This document shows, piece by piece, positions 53,221 through 62,150 of a DNA stretch of 64,000 nt. Within the stretch, counting starts at the first letter, position 1. Each line of letters begins with the position of its first letter. The translations under genes were made by a program, and so were the position numbers. The DNA is from Bacillota bacterium (GTDB lineage: Bacteria; Bacillota; Clostridia; Clostridiales; Clostridiaceae): contig JAUZPI010000011.1 of assembly GCA_030706015.1 (NCBI GenBank), positions 1 through 64,000 of the forward strand. Direction: 5' to 3'. The notes beneath the pieces were generated by a model. It saw only the letters and a list, made by a program, of their open reading frames with translations. It did no database searches and was not told the DNA's origin.

Positions 53221-54339
53221 ATGAGATATTGTATGGAATATCTTAAAACAGCTAATGTAAATTTAATAAAAGATATGGGTATGATTCCATACAAGCTTTA
53301 TAAGCTTTATGGATACGATTCTAAAGTAGCAACATATAGTTACGGAGAGTATCCTTATTTAGAAAATGAAGTGAAAGGTTTAAAGATTGATTTTATTAAT
53401 AGAAAATTTAAAAGTCTGAGTTTGGATGGAGTGTCATATTTAAGGAAAAACGCTAAAGATATAGATGTTCTTCAAATATTTCATTGCACACTAAGCTCAG
53501 TGGCTTATGCTAATACATATAAATTTTATAATCCAAAAGGAAAGATATATCTAAAGCTTGATTGCAGTCACAAGCTTGTTGAAAGAATAATGCAGCTAGG
53601 TGCAGTAGAGCTTAAGATACTGAACTTATTTCTTAATAAGATAGACCTGATTAGTGTAGAACAAGAAGAACTATATCATAAGCTGAAAAAATTATTAAAA
53701 CAGCAGGAACATAAGTTTATCAATATTCCTAATGGAATAGATTATGATTATATTAATAGTCTTGGACTAACTTATGATTTTTCTGAAAAAGAGAACATAA
53801 TTTTGTCGGTGGCTAGAATAGGGGCTGAGGAAAAAAATGTTCCGATGCTATTAGAAGCCTTCGCAAAAATCACCAATATTGATAAATCGGGGTGGAAACT
53901 TCATTTAGTAGGAGCCATTGAAGAAGGATTTAATCTGTATATTGAAGACTATTATCAAAGATATCCCCATTTAAAAGATATAGTTATATTTAAGGGAGAA
54001 ATCACAGATAGAAAAACCTTATATGATGAGTATAGAAAAGCAAAGATTTTTAGCTTAACCTCCGAATTTGAAAGCTTCGGAATTGCATTTATTGAGGCAG
54101 CTGCTTTCGGGGATGTAGTTGTTTCTACAGATGTAGGAATAGCAAAGGAAATTGTTCAGGGAGAAAATGGTGAATTAGTTGCTACTAAAGATACAGAAGG
54201 CCTAAGTAAGGCTTTGGAAAAAGCTATTTTTAATAGCAATTTAGAGAGCATTTCACAAAAAACATATGATATTTGCAAAGAAAAATTCGATTGGAATAAA
54301 ATAGTAGCAAATTTACATGAACACATAAATAGTCTTTAA
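53221..54339 (+). CDS. GT4-like glycosyltransferase
   Basis: A 372-residue GT-B glycosyltransferase. The C-terminal donor domain shows IILSVARIGAEEKNVPMLLE, and the GT4 motif SLTSEFESFGIAFIEAAAFG followed by VVVSTDVGIAKEIV. The N-terminal domain starts RYCMEYLKTANVNLIKDMG. AGGTAGGTG lies upstream of the ATG at 53221; the GTG at 53212 is inside that site. It is the last gene of the polysaccharide locus on this strand. Confidence 0.88.
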   Translation: MRYCMEYLKTANVNLIKDMGMIPYKLYKLYGYDSKVATYSYGEYPYLENEVKGLKIDFINRKFKSLSLDGVSYLRKNAKDIDVLQIFHCTLSSVAYANTYKFYNPKGKIYLKLDCSHKLVERIMQLGAVELKILNLFLNKIDLISVEQEELYHKLKKLLKQQEHKFINIPNGIDYDYINSLGLTYDFSEKENIILSVARIGAEEKNVPMLLEAFAKITNIDKSGWKLHLVGAIEEGFNLYIEDYYQRYPHLKDIVIFKGEITDRKTLYDEYRKAKIFSLTSEFESFGIAFIEAAAFGDVVVSTDVGIAKEIVQGENGELVATKDTEGLSKALEKAIFNSNLESISQKTYDICKEKFDWNKIVANLHEHINSL

Positions 54340-54483
54340 TGTATTTTTATTTAATTGCAGATGCTTCCTAATAGTATATTGTTCATACAATTACACATAA
54401 TAAAAATTAGATTTAGGAATTATTTAAATCAAATTTAGCGATATAGAAATTTAACTGTATTATTATCCAAGGAGTGTGATTGT

Positions 54484-55047
54484 ATGCAATTTTATGACGT
54501 GATAAAAGGAAGAACAAGTATTAAGAGATTTAAAAGTACTCAAATATCGGAAGATAAATTAAATCGTATGATTACTGCAGCAATGATGTCACCATCATGG
54601 AAAAATCAAACATCATATAAATTTATCATAGTTGATGACGCAAAAAAGAAAGAAGCTCTAGGTAATACGGTAATAAATCAGACAAATGAAGCTGGAGATG
54701 CAATAAAACAAGCTCCAATAGTTGCAATAATTACAGCAGATCCAAATGCATCAGGAGATATAGCTGATAGAGAATATTATATGGTGGATAGTGCCATAGC
54801 TATGGAACATTTTATTTTAGCTGCTACTGAAGAAGGCTATGGAACCTGTTGGATTGCATCAATAGATGAAGATAAAATTAGAAATATTTTGGGCATCCCA
54901 AGTAATTTTCGAGTAATAGCTATGACACCAATTGGTGAACCAGCGGAAGTTAAAGCACATAATCCTGAAAAAAATATAAAAGATTATGTATTTTTAAATG
55001 AATGGAGCAAATCATATTCAGATGCTAAACATAAAGTTATGAGTTAA
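54484..55047 (+). CDS. Nitroreductase-family flavoprotein
   Basis: A 187-residue FMN-dependent oxidoreductase of the nitroreductase family. The N-terminus has the FMN-binding RTSIKRFKSTQISEDKL and AAMMSPSWKNQTSYKFI segments; ILAATEEGYGTCWIAS and AMTPIGEPAE follow. The substrate is unknown: quinones, nitro compounds or flavins are known for relatives. CCAAGGAGTG precedes the ATG. It has its own hairpin terminator and no clear link to the neighbouring polymer genes. Confidence 0.9.
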   Translation: MQFYDVIKGRTSIKRFKSTQISEDKLNRMITAAMMSPSWKNQTSYKFIIVDDAKKKEALGNTVINQTNEAGDAIKQAPIVAIITADPNASGDIADREYYMVDSAIAMEHFILAATEEGYGTCWIASIDEDKIRNILGIPSNFRVIAMTPIGEPAEVKAHNPEKNIKDYVFLNEWSKSYSDAKHKVMS

Positions 55048-55052
55048 GCTGT

Positions 55053-55080
55053 AAGCCGTGGGAATGATTCCTACGGCTTT
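55053..55080 (+). terminator. Terminator after the nitroreductase gene
   Basis: AAGCCGT (55053-55059) pairs with ACGGCTT (55073-55079), extended by GGGAA/TTCCT around a three-base loop; a short T run follows. Confidence 0.75.
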
Positions 55081-55215
55081 ATTGGTAAAGCTGCAAATTA
55101 AACACTTATTCGATAATTTTAGAATAAATAACAATTTTAGATGAAAAACTTCAATTTAGATGATAAAATTAATAGTGGTTTCAAAGTATCAGTTTTTGAA
55201 TGGAGGATTTTTAAA

Positions 55216-55851
55216 ATGTTAAAAGACATGAATATAGAAGAGTTTATAAAGGATTTATCATCAGAAGCTCCAGCTCCTGGAGGCGGTGGTGCAGCAGCAA
55301 TGACAGCAGCACTATCCAGTGCACTTAGTTCAATGGTTTTTAATTTAACAGTGGGAAAGAAATGTTATAATGCATATGATGAACATACTAAACAAGAAGT
55401 AGATAAGGCATTAGAATCATCGTTAGAGTCTACAGATGAATTTCTGAATTATATGGATAAGGATGCAAAAGCATTTTTAGAGCTTATGTCTCTATTTAAA
55501 TTACCAAAGACTACTGATCAAGAAAAAGCCGATAGACAAGATAAGCTGCAAGAAGGTTATCGAAATGCATTAGGCACACCTCTTGAGCTAGCCCGAAAGT
55601 GCCTAGATTCATACTCTATCATTGATAAAGCCTGTAAGTTAGGAAATAAGAATGTTATTTCTGATGCTGGAGTTGCGGCATTGCTTCTTCAAGCAGCTAT
55701 TGAAAGTGCCATTTTAAATGTATATGTTAATTTAGCATATATAAAGGATGAAAGCTACAAAGAACAAGTAAGGGAAGAATGTGTTCGTATAAAAAATCAA
55801 GGAAATGAAATAAAGAATAGTATAATGAAAATAGTTTACGAAAATATATAG
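55216..55851 (+). CDS. fchA: Formiminotetrahydrofolate cyclodeaminase family protein
   Basis: A 211-residue homologue of the C-terminal domain of FTCD and of the methenyltetrahydrofolate cyclohydrolase FchA of clostridia. The signature APAPGGGGAAAMTAALSSALSSMV near the N-terminus and LKLARKC/ISDAGVAALLLQAAIESAILNV later are typical; an all-helical fold is expected. It may take part in one-carbon folate metabolism. The ATG at 55216 has TGGAGG 8 bases upstream; the ATG at 55141 would add 25 residues without a ribosome site. It lies 43 bases before the DNA methyltransferase gene on the same strand. Confidence 0.88.
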   Translation: MLKDMNIEEFIKDLSSEAPAPGGGGAAAMTAALSSALSSMVFNLTVGKKCYNAYDEHTKQEVDKALESSLESTDEFLNYMDKDAKAFLELMSLFKLPKTTDQEKADRQDKLQEGYRNALGTPLELARKCLDSYSIIDKACKLGNKNVISDAGVAALLLQAAIESAILNVYVNLAYIKDESYKEQVREECVRIKNQGNEIKNSIMKIVYENI

Positions 55852-55894
55852 AAATATTATTAAACTTCTAAGCTGTAGTGACTGGAGAAAATAT

Positions 55895-57652
55895 ATGAAG
55901 GATAAATTTATACAGTATGTAAATAACATTTATCAGTTGATTAATGAACCTATTGATCAGATTTATAAAATCACGGCAATTCAAAATTGTAAGAAAAAAT
56001 TTAATATCAACCACCTAGAATCTTTATCAAAATATTATTTTAGTTGTACTGATGATAATAAACAAAATGGGGTTGTGTATACCCCTTTAGAAATAGCAGA
56101 ATTTATAGTAAAAAAAACAATAACAGATAAAGATATAATTAATAATCCATTTATTAAAATAGTAGATCCGGCGTGCGGTGCAGGAAATTTAATTATTCCA
56201 TGTTATAATTATTTGAAAGAAATCTATATTAAAAATATTGAATTGATAAATAGAAAAAATAATTTAAATCTAACTCCCGAGAATATTGCAGAACATATTA
56301 TTTTAAATAATTTGTATGGATATGATATTGATGATGTAGCAATTAAAGTATTGATTATTGATTTGTATCAACTAGGTGGCTTTATTAATATAGATAATTT
56401 CAAGCTAAATGATTTTCTTTTGGAGGAATTACAATGTAAATATGATATTTTTATTAGTAATCCCCCTTACGTGGGTCATAAGTCTGTTGATAAGGTCTAT
56501 TCCGCTCAATTAAAAGCTATATATAAGGAGATATATAGAGATAAAGGGGATATATCATATTGTTTTTTTCAAAAGTCCTTATTTAATCTAAATAAAGGCG
56601 GTAAACTTACATTTATAACCTCAAGATATTTTTTAGAGTCACCAAGCGGGGAGCAGCTAAGAATTATTTTAAAGGAACTATGTTCTATAAACACAATAGT
56701 TGACTTTTATGGTATTCGTCCATTTAAAGGAGTAGGAGTAGATCCATTAATTATATTTATCAATAATGAAAATAGTAATTCCGAAAAGATTCAGGTTTTA
56801 AAACCAAATATAAATAAAGGTAAAAATAAGAAGGAATTTTATCAATCATTATTCTTGAATAAAGGTAACAATTATAAAAACTTTTATGTTTGTAAAGGTG
56901 ATTTAAATAATAAAGGGTGGATATTAAGAGATGAGGATGAAAGAAATATAATTAATAAGATTGAAAACCATAGCTTTACTACATTAGCAAATGTGTGTAA
57001 TAGTTATCAAGGTATTATTACGGGCTGTGATAAAGCATTTATTATGAATAAAGATGAATTGATAGAAAAAGAAATTGAGATGAGTATTGTTAAGCCTTGG
57101 ATAAAGAGCAGTCATATTGGAAAGAAGTATATTGAAAAATCTGATCAATACTTAATATACTCAGATTACATAGAAAATGAAGACAAGTACCCTAATTCAT
57201 TGCATTATATAGGTCAATATCATGACAAACTCATAAATAGGAGAGAATGCCGAAGAGGGGTAAGAAAATGGTACGAACTTCAATGGGGACGAGTGCCTGA
57301 GATTTTTGAGAATGAGAAAATTGTTTTTCCGTATAAATCGAAGAATAACAGATTTGCGCTTGACAAGGGAAGCTTTTTTAGTGCAGATGTGTATGCACTA
57401 AGGCTAAAGGAAAATGTACCTTTTACATATGATTATTTGCTATATATCTTAAACAGTAATTTATATGAGTTTTACTTTAAAACATTTGCAAAAAAATTGG
57501 GAGAGGATTTATATGAATATTATCCCAATAATCTTATGAAGTTGTGTATCCCAACTATGATTGACTATAATCATAACAATCAAGGGGTATTATATAATCT
57601 ATTTGAATTAAATGATAAAGAAATCGAAATAATTGAAAATAATATAAACTAA
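55895..57652 (+). CDS. camA: Orphan N6-adenine DNA methyltransferase, CamA-like
   Basis: A 585-residue class I methyltransferase of the Eco57I/TaqI type. Motif X region is VVYTPLEIAEFIV (about 60-72), motif I is DPACGAG (91-97), and motif IV is NPPY (189-192), the signature of N6-adenine methylation. The C-terminal part (about 360-560) is a TaqI_C-like target recognition domain with SYQGIITGCDKAFI, RRECRRGVRKWYELQWGR and FSADVYALRL. These stretches, the NPPYVGHK and ITSRYFLESPSG segments and the length closely resemble, from memory, CamA of Clostridioides difficile, which methylates CAAAAA and affects sporulation. No restriction nuclease is encoded nearby. Target motif here is unknown. GGAGA precedes the ATG. 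Confidence 0.8.
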   Translation: MKDKFIQYVNNIYQLINEPIDQIYKITAIQNCKKKFNINHLESLSKYYFSCTDDNKQNGVVYTPLEIAEFIVKKTITDKDIINNPFIKIVDPACGAGNLIIPCYNYLKEIYIKNIELINRKNNLNLTPENIAEHIILNNLYGYDIDDVAIKVLIIDLYQLGGFINIDNFKLNDFLLEELQCKYDIFISNPPYVGHKSVDKVYSAQLKAIYKEIYRDKGDISYCFFQKSLFNLNKGGKLTFITSRYFLESPSGEQLRIILKELCSINTIVDFYGIRPFKGVGVDPLIIFINNENSNSEKIQVLKPNINKGKNKKEFYQSLFLNKGNNYKNFYVCKGDLNNKGWILRDEDERNIINKIENHSFTTLANVCNSYQGIITGCDKAFIMNKDELIEKEIEMSIVKPWIKSSHIGKKYIEKSDQYLIYSDYIENEDKYPNSLHYIGQYHDKLINRRECRRGVRKWYELQWGRVPEIFENEKIVFPYKSKNNRFALDKGSFFSADVYALRLKENVPFTYDYLLYILNSNLYEFYFKTFAKKLGEDLYEYYPNNLMKLCIPTMIDYNHNNQGVLYNLFELNDKEIEIIENNIN

Positions 57653-57656
57653 TAAT

Positions 57657-57693
57657 AAGCATGTAGTATTAGATGAACTAATTCTACATGCTT
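57657..57693. terminator. Bidirectional terminator between camA-like gene and speE
   Basis: AAGCATGTAG (57657-57666) pairs with CTACATGCTT (57684-57693), with inner ATTAG/CTAAT, between the two converging genes. Confidence 0.85.
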
Positions 57694-57704
57694 AATTGAT
57701 TTGA

Positions 57705-58532
57705 CTATTTTATAAGATCTTCAACATATTTTGGAAGTGCAAAACAAGCAGTATGAAGCTTCTTAGTATAGTATTTTGTATTGAAATCTAAAGGGGCATT
57801 TAAATCAGCATTTTCTGGATCATATTTTTTGGAACCTATAGTAAAGCTCCAGTAGCCGCCTGGGTATGTTGGAATTGCAGCCATAAACAGTTTGGTAATA
57901 GGGAATACTGCTTTGGCATCATTGTATACTCTTTTAACTACATCAGGAAGATAAAAAGGAGTTTCTGTTTGAGCAACAAAAATTCCATCTTCTGTTAAGC
58001 ACTCAGCTATCTCTTTGTAGAAGCTTCCTCCAAATAATCCTTCTGCAGCACCAAAAGGATCAGTAGAATCTACAATTATTACATCAAATTCATTTTTGTG
58101 TTGGTGAACATATTGTATACCATCACCTACAAAAACCTCGCATCTAGGATCGTCAAGAGCACAGCTTATTTCTGGTAGGAACTTTTTACATTCTTCAATT
58201 ACAGCTCTGTCTATTTCGCATAGTACAGCTTTTTCTACGGAAGGATGTTTTAATATTTCTCTAATAGCACCACCATCACCACCGCCAACAACTAATACTT
58301 TCTTAGGGTTTGGATGAGTAAAAAGAGGAATATGACTAATCATTTCATGATAAACAAATTCATCTTTAATAGTGGTTTGAACAATTCCGTCTAATACTAG
58401 CATTCTTCCAAAAGCGTGGGTATCAAGAATTGCTAAATCTTGAAATTCTGTCTTTCTTTTTACTAGTGTTTCTTTTACTTTGTAAGTCATAGCTGCATTA
58501 CTGATCTGCGCTTCCTTTAACCACATTTCCAT
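57705..58532 (-). CDS. speE: Spermidine synthase
   Basis: A 275-residue aminopropyltransferase that moves an aminopropyl group from decarboxylated SAM to putrescine. Motifs: GRMLVLDGIVQTTIKDEFVY, the SAM-binding VLVVGGGDGGAIREILKH, and the catalytic IIVDSTDPFGAAEGLFG. The N-terminal beta domain (MTYKVKETLVKRKTEFQDL) is present. The ATG on the minus strand has GTGAGGT upstream. speA lies 40 kb away. It is divergent from spoIIAA, sharing a 328-base intergenic region. Confidence 0.95.
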   Translation of the reverse strand: MEMWLKEAQISNAAMTYKVKETLVKRKTEFQDLAILDTHAFGRMLVLDGIVQTTIKDEFVYHEMISHIPLFTHPNPKKVLVVGGGDGGAIREILKHPSVEKAVLCEIDRAVIEECKKFLPEISCALDDPRCEVFVGDGIQYVHQHKNEFDVIIVDSTDPFGAAEGLFGGSFYKEIAECLTEDGIFVAQTETPFYLPDVVKRVYNDAKAVFPITKLFMAAIPTYPGGYWSFTIGSKKYDPENADLNAPLDFNTKYYTKKLHTACFALPKYVEDLIK

Positions 58533-58860
58533 ATGTATTACCTCACTTTTATTATGTATTATTTTGATATTTAAAATATTTGTTTAAAAATAACTTTATA
58601 AATCTGTATAGCCATTTTGAATGTAAAAGAAAAATTTACGTTTTTATTCCAATGGCAAATAATATTATATCAAGTAGCATATTTTGGCGCAAGCAAATAA
58701 GCTAAATATAATTTCTTTGTATAATTATATAGGATTATGGCAATAATAAAATATTGATTGAATATCATTATAACAAAAGAAGGAATCTAAGTAAAAAAAT
58801 AGAATATATATATGTTCCTTATAATACGTAAGTATTTATTAAGCTTTTGGGGGGATGAAC
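58533..58860. other. Intergenic region between speE and spoIIAA
   Basis: No gene is visible. It holds the speE leader on the minus strand and the sigma-H-type promoter of spoIIA near the right end. No clear Spo0A box (TTTGTCGAA-like) was found by eye. Confidence 0.6.
58781..58805 (+). promoter_or_regulatory. Sigma-H promoter of the spoIIA operon
   Basis: AGGAATC (58781-58787), 11 bases, then ATAGAAT (58799-58805). This fits the sigma-H pattern AGGAWWT-N11-12-RNNGAAT known from Bacillus, where spoIIA is sigma-H dependent. It stands 56 bases before the spoIIAA start. Confidence 0.75.
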
Positions 58861-59196
58861 ATGTATATTAGTTTTAATAAGCTAGAAGATAAATTAATTG
58901 TAAGTATAATGGGAGAATTGGATCATCACAGTTCTGAAGAAGTTAGGAGTAAGATTGATGATAGATTAGAAAGAGACAATATTAATAAGCTAATAATGGA
59001 TTTCTCAAATGTATCGTTTATGGATAGCTCTGGTATTGGGGTGGTCATAGGAAGATATAAAAAATTACTTACAAGAAAAGGTACAATATGTATAATAAGA
59101 GTTAACAAGTCTGTAAGGAGAGTGTTTGAACTTTCTGGTATGTTTAAAATTATAAATATTTATGATGATTTAGAAACTGCGTTAAAATGCATTTAA
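58861..59196 (+). CDS. spoIIAA: Anti-sigma F factor antagonist SpoIIAA
   Basis: A 111-residue STAS-domain protein. When dephosphorylated it binds SpoIIAB and frees sigma F in the forespore. The phosphoserine site is in FMDSSGIGVVIGRYK (Ser at about residue 57). N-terminal YISFNKLEDKLIVSIMGELDHHS is typical. The ATG at 58861 has GGGGGG 6 bases upstream; the ATG at 58855 abuts that run. First gene of the spoIIA operon. Confidence 0.95.
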   Translation: MYISFNKLEDKLIVSIMGELDHHSSEEVRSKIDDRLERDNINKLIMDFSNVSFMDSSGIGVVIGRYKKLLTRKGTICIIRVNKSVRRVFELSGMFKIINIYDDLETALKCI

Positions 59197-59210
59197 CAGG
59201 GGGGATTAAA

Positions 59211-59642
59211 ATGCTGGATAATAGAATTAAAGTAGAATTTATAAGTAAATCTGAAAATGAGGCTTTTGCTAGAGTTGCAATAGCAGCTTTTGCTTCACAA
59301 TTAGATCCAACAATAGAGGAGTTAACTGATGTTAAAACAGCTGTATCTGAAGCTGTAACAAATTCTATAATTCACGGTTATAACAGTGAAGCTGACGGAA
59401 TTATAGTAATAGAAGCGGAGATTTGTGGAAACGAACTTTCAGTTTCTGTACAAGATAAGGGCGAGGGAATAGAAGATATTAAGCTGGCTATGGAACCTTT
59501 ATATACATCCAGACCGGATTTAGAACGTTCTGGTATGGGATTCACAGTAATGGAATCATTTATGGATAAAGTAGCAGTAGAATCTGAGAAGGGAAAAGGA
59601 ACAAAAGTAACTATGAAAAAGATATTTAAATCTATAGATTAA
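59211..59642 (+). CDS. spoIIAB: Anti-sigma F factor/kinase SpoIIAB
   Basis: A 143-residue GHKL-family serine kinase that holds sigma F inactive and phosphorylates SpoIIAA. N box: DVKTAVSEAVTNSIIHGY; G1 box: VQDKGEGIED; G2: LERSGMGFTVMESFMD, then KGTKVTMKK. The ATG at 59211 follows GGGGGGA at 5-7 bases and comes 14 bases after spoIIAA. Partner-switching set complete with its neighbours. Confidence 0.96.
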   Translation: MLDNRIKVEFISKSENEAFARVAIAAFASQLDPTIEELTDVKTAVSEAVTNSIIHGYNSEADGIIVIEAEICGNELSVSVQDKGEGIEDIKLAMEPLYTSRPDLERSGMGFTVMESFMDKVAVESEKGKGTKVTMKKIFKSID

Positions 59643-59704
59643 TTTATTTGATATTTAACTATGGTAATGAAATGGGAATATTAGAGGGGAGGTAAGCAGG
59701 TTAC

Positions 59705-60475
59705 TTGCTGCGTAAAATTATGAATGAAGAAGCAGTTAAGAAAGAAACATATAATTATGATGATAATTTAAAACTAATTGAACAGGCTAAACTTGGTGAT
59801 AAAAAAGCATTAAATAAACTAATCGAAGTAAACTTACCACTAGTTTCTGCCATCAGCAAAAAGTTTTTAAATAGAGGTTACGAGTATGATGATATTTTTC
59901 AAATAGGTTCCATGGGATTAGTTAAGGCAGTTAACAATTTTGACCCCAAATATAATGTAAAGTTTTCTACATATGCTGTACCTATGATAATAGGAGAGAT
60001 TAAGAGGTTTTTAAGAGATGATGGCATAATCAAAGTAAGCAGAAGTGTTAAAAACACGGCTAGAAAACTTCACTATGACAGAGAAAAATTAACTAAAGAA
60101 TTAAATAGAGAACCTACAATTGAAGAATTGGCAAACTACTCAGGGGTAAATAAAGATGAAATTATTTTTGCCACAGAATCAGCAAATGTTCTTCAATATC
60201 TTTATGATGTTATTCATCAAGATGATGGTTCACCAGTATTACTTATAGATAAATTAAGTGAAGCTGGTGAAGAGGACGAAGAGGTGGCTGATAAATTGAC
60301 ATTAAAGGAAGCATTGAATAAATTAGATACAAAGTCCAGACAAGTAATAATGCTCCGATATTTTAGAGATAAAACACAAATCCAAGTAGCTAAAATGTTG
60401 GGTATAAGCCAAGTGCAAGTGTCAAGAATTGAAAAAAAGGTTTTAAAAGCAATGAAAAAAAGCCTGGACGGATAG
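59705..60475 (+). CDS. sigF: RNA polymerase sigma factor sigma F
   Basis: A sigma-70 family sporulation factor, the first forespore-specific sigma. Region 2: NLPLVSAISKKFLNRGYEYD, DIFQIGSMGLVKAVNNFDP, KFSTYAVPMIIGEIKRFLRD. Region 3: REPTIEELANYSGVNKDEI. Region 4: RQVIMLRYFRDKTQIQVAKM, ISQVQVSRIEKKVLKAMK. The start is taken as TTG at 59705 (256 aa), 11 bases after AGGGGAGG; the next ATG at 59720 is too far from that site, so the exact start is uncertain. Third gene of spoIIA. Confidence 0.95.
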   Translation: MLRKIMNEEAVKKETYNYDDNLKLIEQAKLGDKKALNKLIEVNLPLVSAISKKFLNRGYEYDDIFQIGSMGLVKAVNNFDPKYNVKFSTYAVPMIIGEIKRFLRDDGIIKVSRSVKNTARKLHYDREKLTKELNREPTIEELANYSGVNKDEIIFATESANVLQYLYDVIHQDDGSPVLLIDKLSEAGEEDEEVADKLTLKEALNKLDTKSRQVIMLRYFRDKTQIQVAKMLGISQVQVSRIEKKVLKAMKKSLDG

Positions 60476-60481
60476 AGTTAG

Positions 60482-60520
60482 AAGGTAGTATGGCATAGTA
60501 CATACTACCTTTTATTTTTG
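60482..60520 (+). terminator. Intrinsic terminator after sigF
   Basis: AAGGTAGTATG (60482-60492) pairs perfectly with CATACTACCTT (60501-60511), followed by TTTATTTTTG. Confidence 0.95.
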
Positions 60521-60653
60521 TTTGGAATTATAAATTATTCTGTTTTCTTAAAGAGAAGGTAGTTAACGTGCTGCAGAAATTTTTTATCATGTTTAAAAAT
60601 TTATAAGATGTAAATAATAAGCTTGAAAAATATTATAAGGAAGTGTAGATAAT

Positions 60654-61103
60654 ATGCCTGAGAAAGAAGAAAGAATTAAGAATAAATTTCAGGTCTTATC
60701 AAATAAGTCCAAACCAAAGCCAAACATAGTTAAGAATTGCATAAATGCTTTTTGGGTTGGTGGATTAATTTGTGATGTTGGACAATTTTTTAGTAATAGC
60801 TTCAGAAGTCTTGGACTTCCTAAAGATGATGTAGGTGCATGTGTGGCTATTATAATGGTATTCATAGGAGCATTGTTAACTGGAGTGGGTATATATGATA
60901 AGATTGCTAGTTTTGCCGGAGCAGGTACATTAGTACCAATTACAGGTTTTGCTAATGCAGTAGTATCTCCAGCAATAGAATTCAAAAAAGAAGGGTTTGT
61001 TCTGGGAGTAAGTGCAAAGATGTTTACTATTGCAGGACCCGTTTTAGTATATGGTATTGGGTCGTCGGTGATAGTAGGAATAATATATTATTTTATAAAG
61101 TAG
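60654..61103 (+). CDS. spoVAC: Stage V sporulation protein AC
   Basis: A 149-residue membrane protein of the SpoVA channel that moves dipicolinic acid into the spore and out at germination. About four helices: NCINAFWVGGLICDVGQFF, ACVAIIMVFIGALLTGVGI, a Gly-rich loop (FAGAGTLVPITGFANAVV) and a last helix GPVLVYGIGSSVIVGIIYY. AAGGAAGTG precedes the ATG. It lies 178 bases after sigF, with an expected but not clearly seen sigma-G promoter. Confidence 0.94.
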   Translation: MPEKEERIKNKFQVLSNKSKPKPNIVKNCINAFWVGGLICDVGQFFSNSFRSLGLPKDDVGACVAIIMVFIGALLTGVGIYDKIASFAGAGTLVPITGFANAVVSPAIEFKKEGFVLGVSAKMFTIAGPVLVYGIGSSVIVGIIYYFIK

Positions 61104-61111
61104 GTGAGTTT

Positions 61112-62119
61112 ATGGGAAAACGGGTTGGAACTCAAACAGTTACCATAGAGAGTAAACCTAAGATTATATCTACAACATCTATTGTTGGTCCTAAAGAGGG
61201 AGAAGGACCCCTAAAAGATTATTTTGATATTGTACTGCAGGATGACCTGAACGGAAAAGAGAGTTTTGAAAAGGCAGAAAGCAGCATGTTATATACTGCG
61301 GTTGTAGATAGTATAAAAAAAGCAAAGTTAGCCGAAAGTGACATAAATTTTATATTTGCAGGTGATTTACTTAATCAAATTACTTCTTCTAGTTTCGCAG
61401 CTAGGGATATGAATATACCATTTGTTGGATTATACGGGGCTTGCTCCACCATGACTGAGTCATTAAGTGTAGCTTCTATGATAATGGATGGCGGCTTTGC
61501 AAATTATGTTGTAGCTGCTACTTCATCACATTTCTCAGCTGCTGAAAGACAATTTAGATTTCCTTTAGAATATGGCAGCCAAAGAGCACCAACTGCTCAG
61601 TGGACCGTAACCGGGGCAGGATCTATGGTACTGGCTAAAGGGGGGGATTTTCCGGGTGTAACACATGTAACAATTGGTAAAGTAAAGGACTATGGAATTG
61701 CAGATGCTAATAATATGGGAGCGGCTATGGCTCCAGCAGCGGTAGATACTATTAAACAACATTTTATGGACACAGGAAAAGGTCCATGTGACTATGATTT
61801 GATAGCAACGGGAGACTTAGGGAAAGTGGGGAGAGAAATTACCTCCGAACTATTAAAAGAATATGGATACAATGTAGATGATATATATATAGATTGCGGC
61901 GAAGAGATTTTTGATAACGAAAGACAAGGAACGCAGTCTGGTGGAAGTGGATGTGGTTGTTCAGCGGTTGTTGATTGTGGATATATATATAAAAACATGC
62001 TAGAAGGCAAATTTAAAAGAGTGTTATTAGTTTCAACAGGTGCATTATTGAGTACGACTTCCTCTCAACAGGGTGAAACAATACCGGGAATAGCTCATGC
62101 GGTATCAGTTGAGTTTTAA
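61112..62119 (+). CDS. spoVAD: Stage V sporulation protein AD
   Basis: A 335-residue thiolase/KAS-III-like cytosolic SpoVA component that binds dipicolinic acid in Bacillus. Visible: FAGDLLNQITSSSFAARDM, the GACSTMTESL cysteine-containing nucleophile-elbow region, ATSSHFSAAERQFRFP, and a Cys/Gly-rich SGGSGCGCSAVVDCGY segment. It starts 9 bases after spoVAC with TAGGTGAG upstream. Sequence is typical for the family. Confidence 0.95.
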   Translation: MGKRVGTQTVTIESKPKIISTTSIVGPKEGEGPLKDYFDIVLQDDLNGKESFEKAESSMLYTAVVDSIKKAKLAESDINFIFAGDLLNQITSSSFAARDMNIPFVGLYGACSTMTESLSVASMIMDGGFANYVVAATSSHFSAAERQFRFPLEYGSQRAPTAQWTVTGAGSMVLAKGGDFPGVTHVTIGKVKDYGIADANNMGAAMAPAAVDTIKQHFMDTGKGPCDYDLIATGDLGKVGREITSELLKEYGYNVDDIYIDCGEEIFDNERQGTQSGGSGCGCSAVVDCGYIYKNMLEGKFKRVLLVSTGALLSTTSSQQGETIPGIAHAVSVEF

Positions 62120-62150
62120 GTTTATACTATATAACCAAGGAGGAATAATA

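Noticed and set aside
55895..57652. Type IIG restriction-methylation enzyme.
   Set aside because: No nuclease motif is visible at either end and the length matches methyltransferase plus recognition domain only.
60521..60653. A sigma-G promoter before spoVAC.
   Set aside because: CATGTTTA at 60588 is a weak -10 and no properly spaced -35 was found, so it is not listed.
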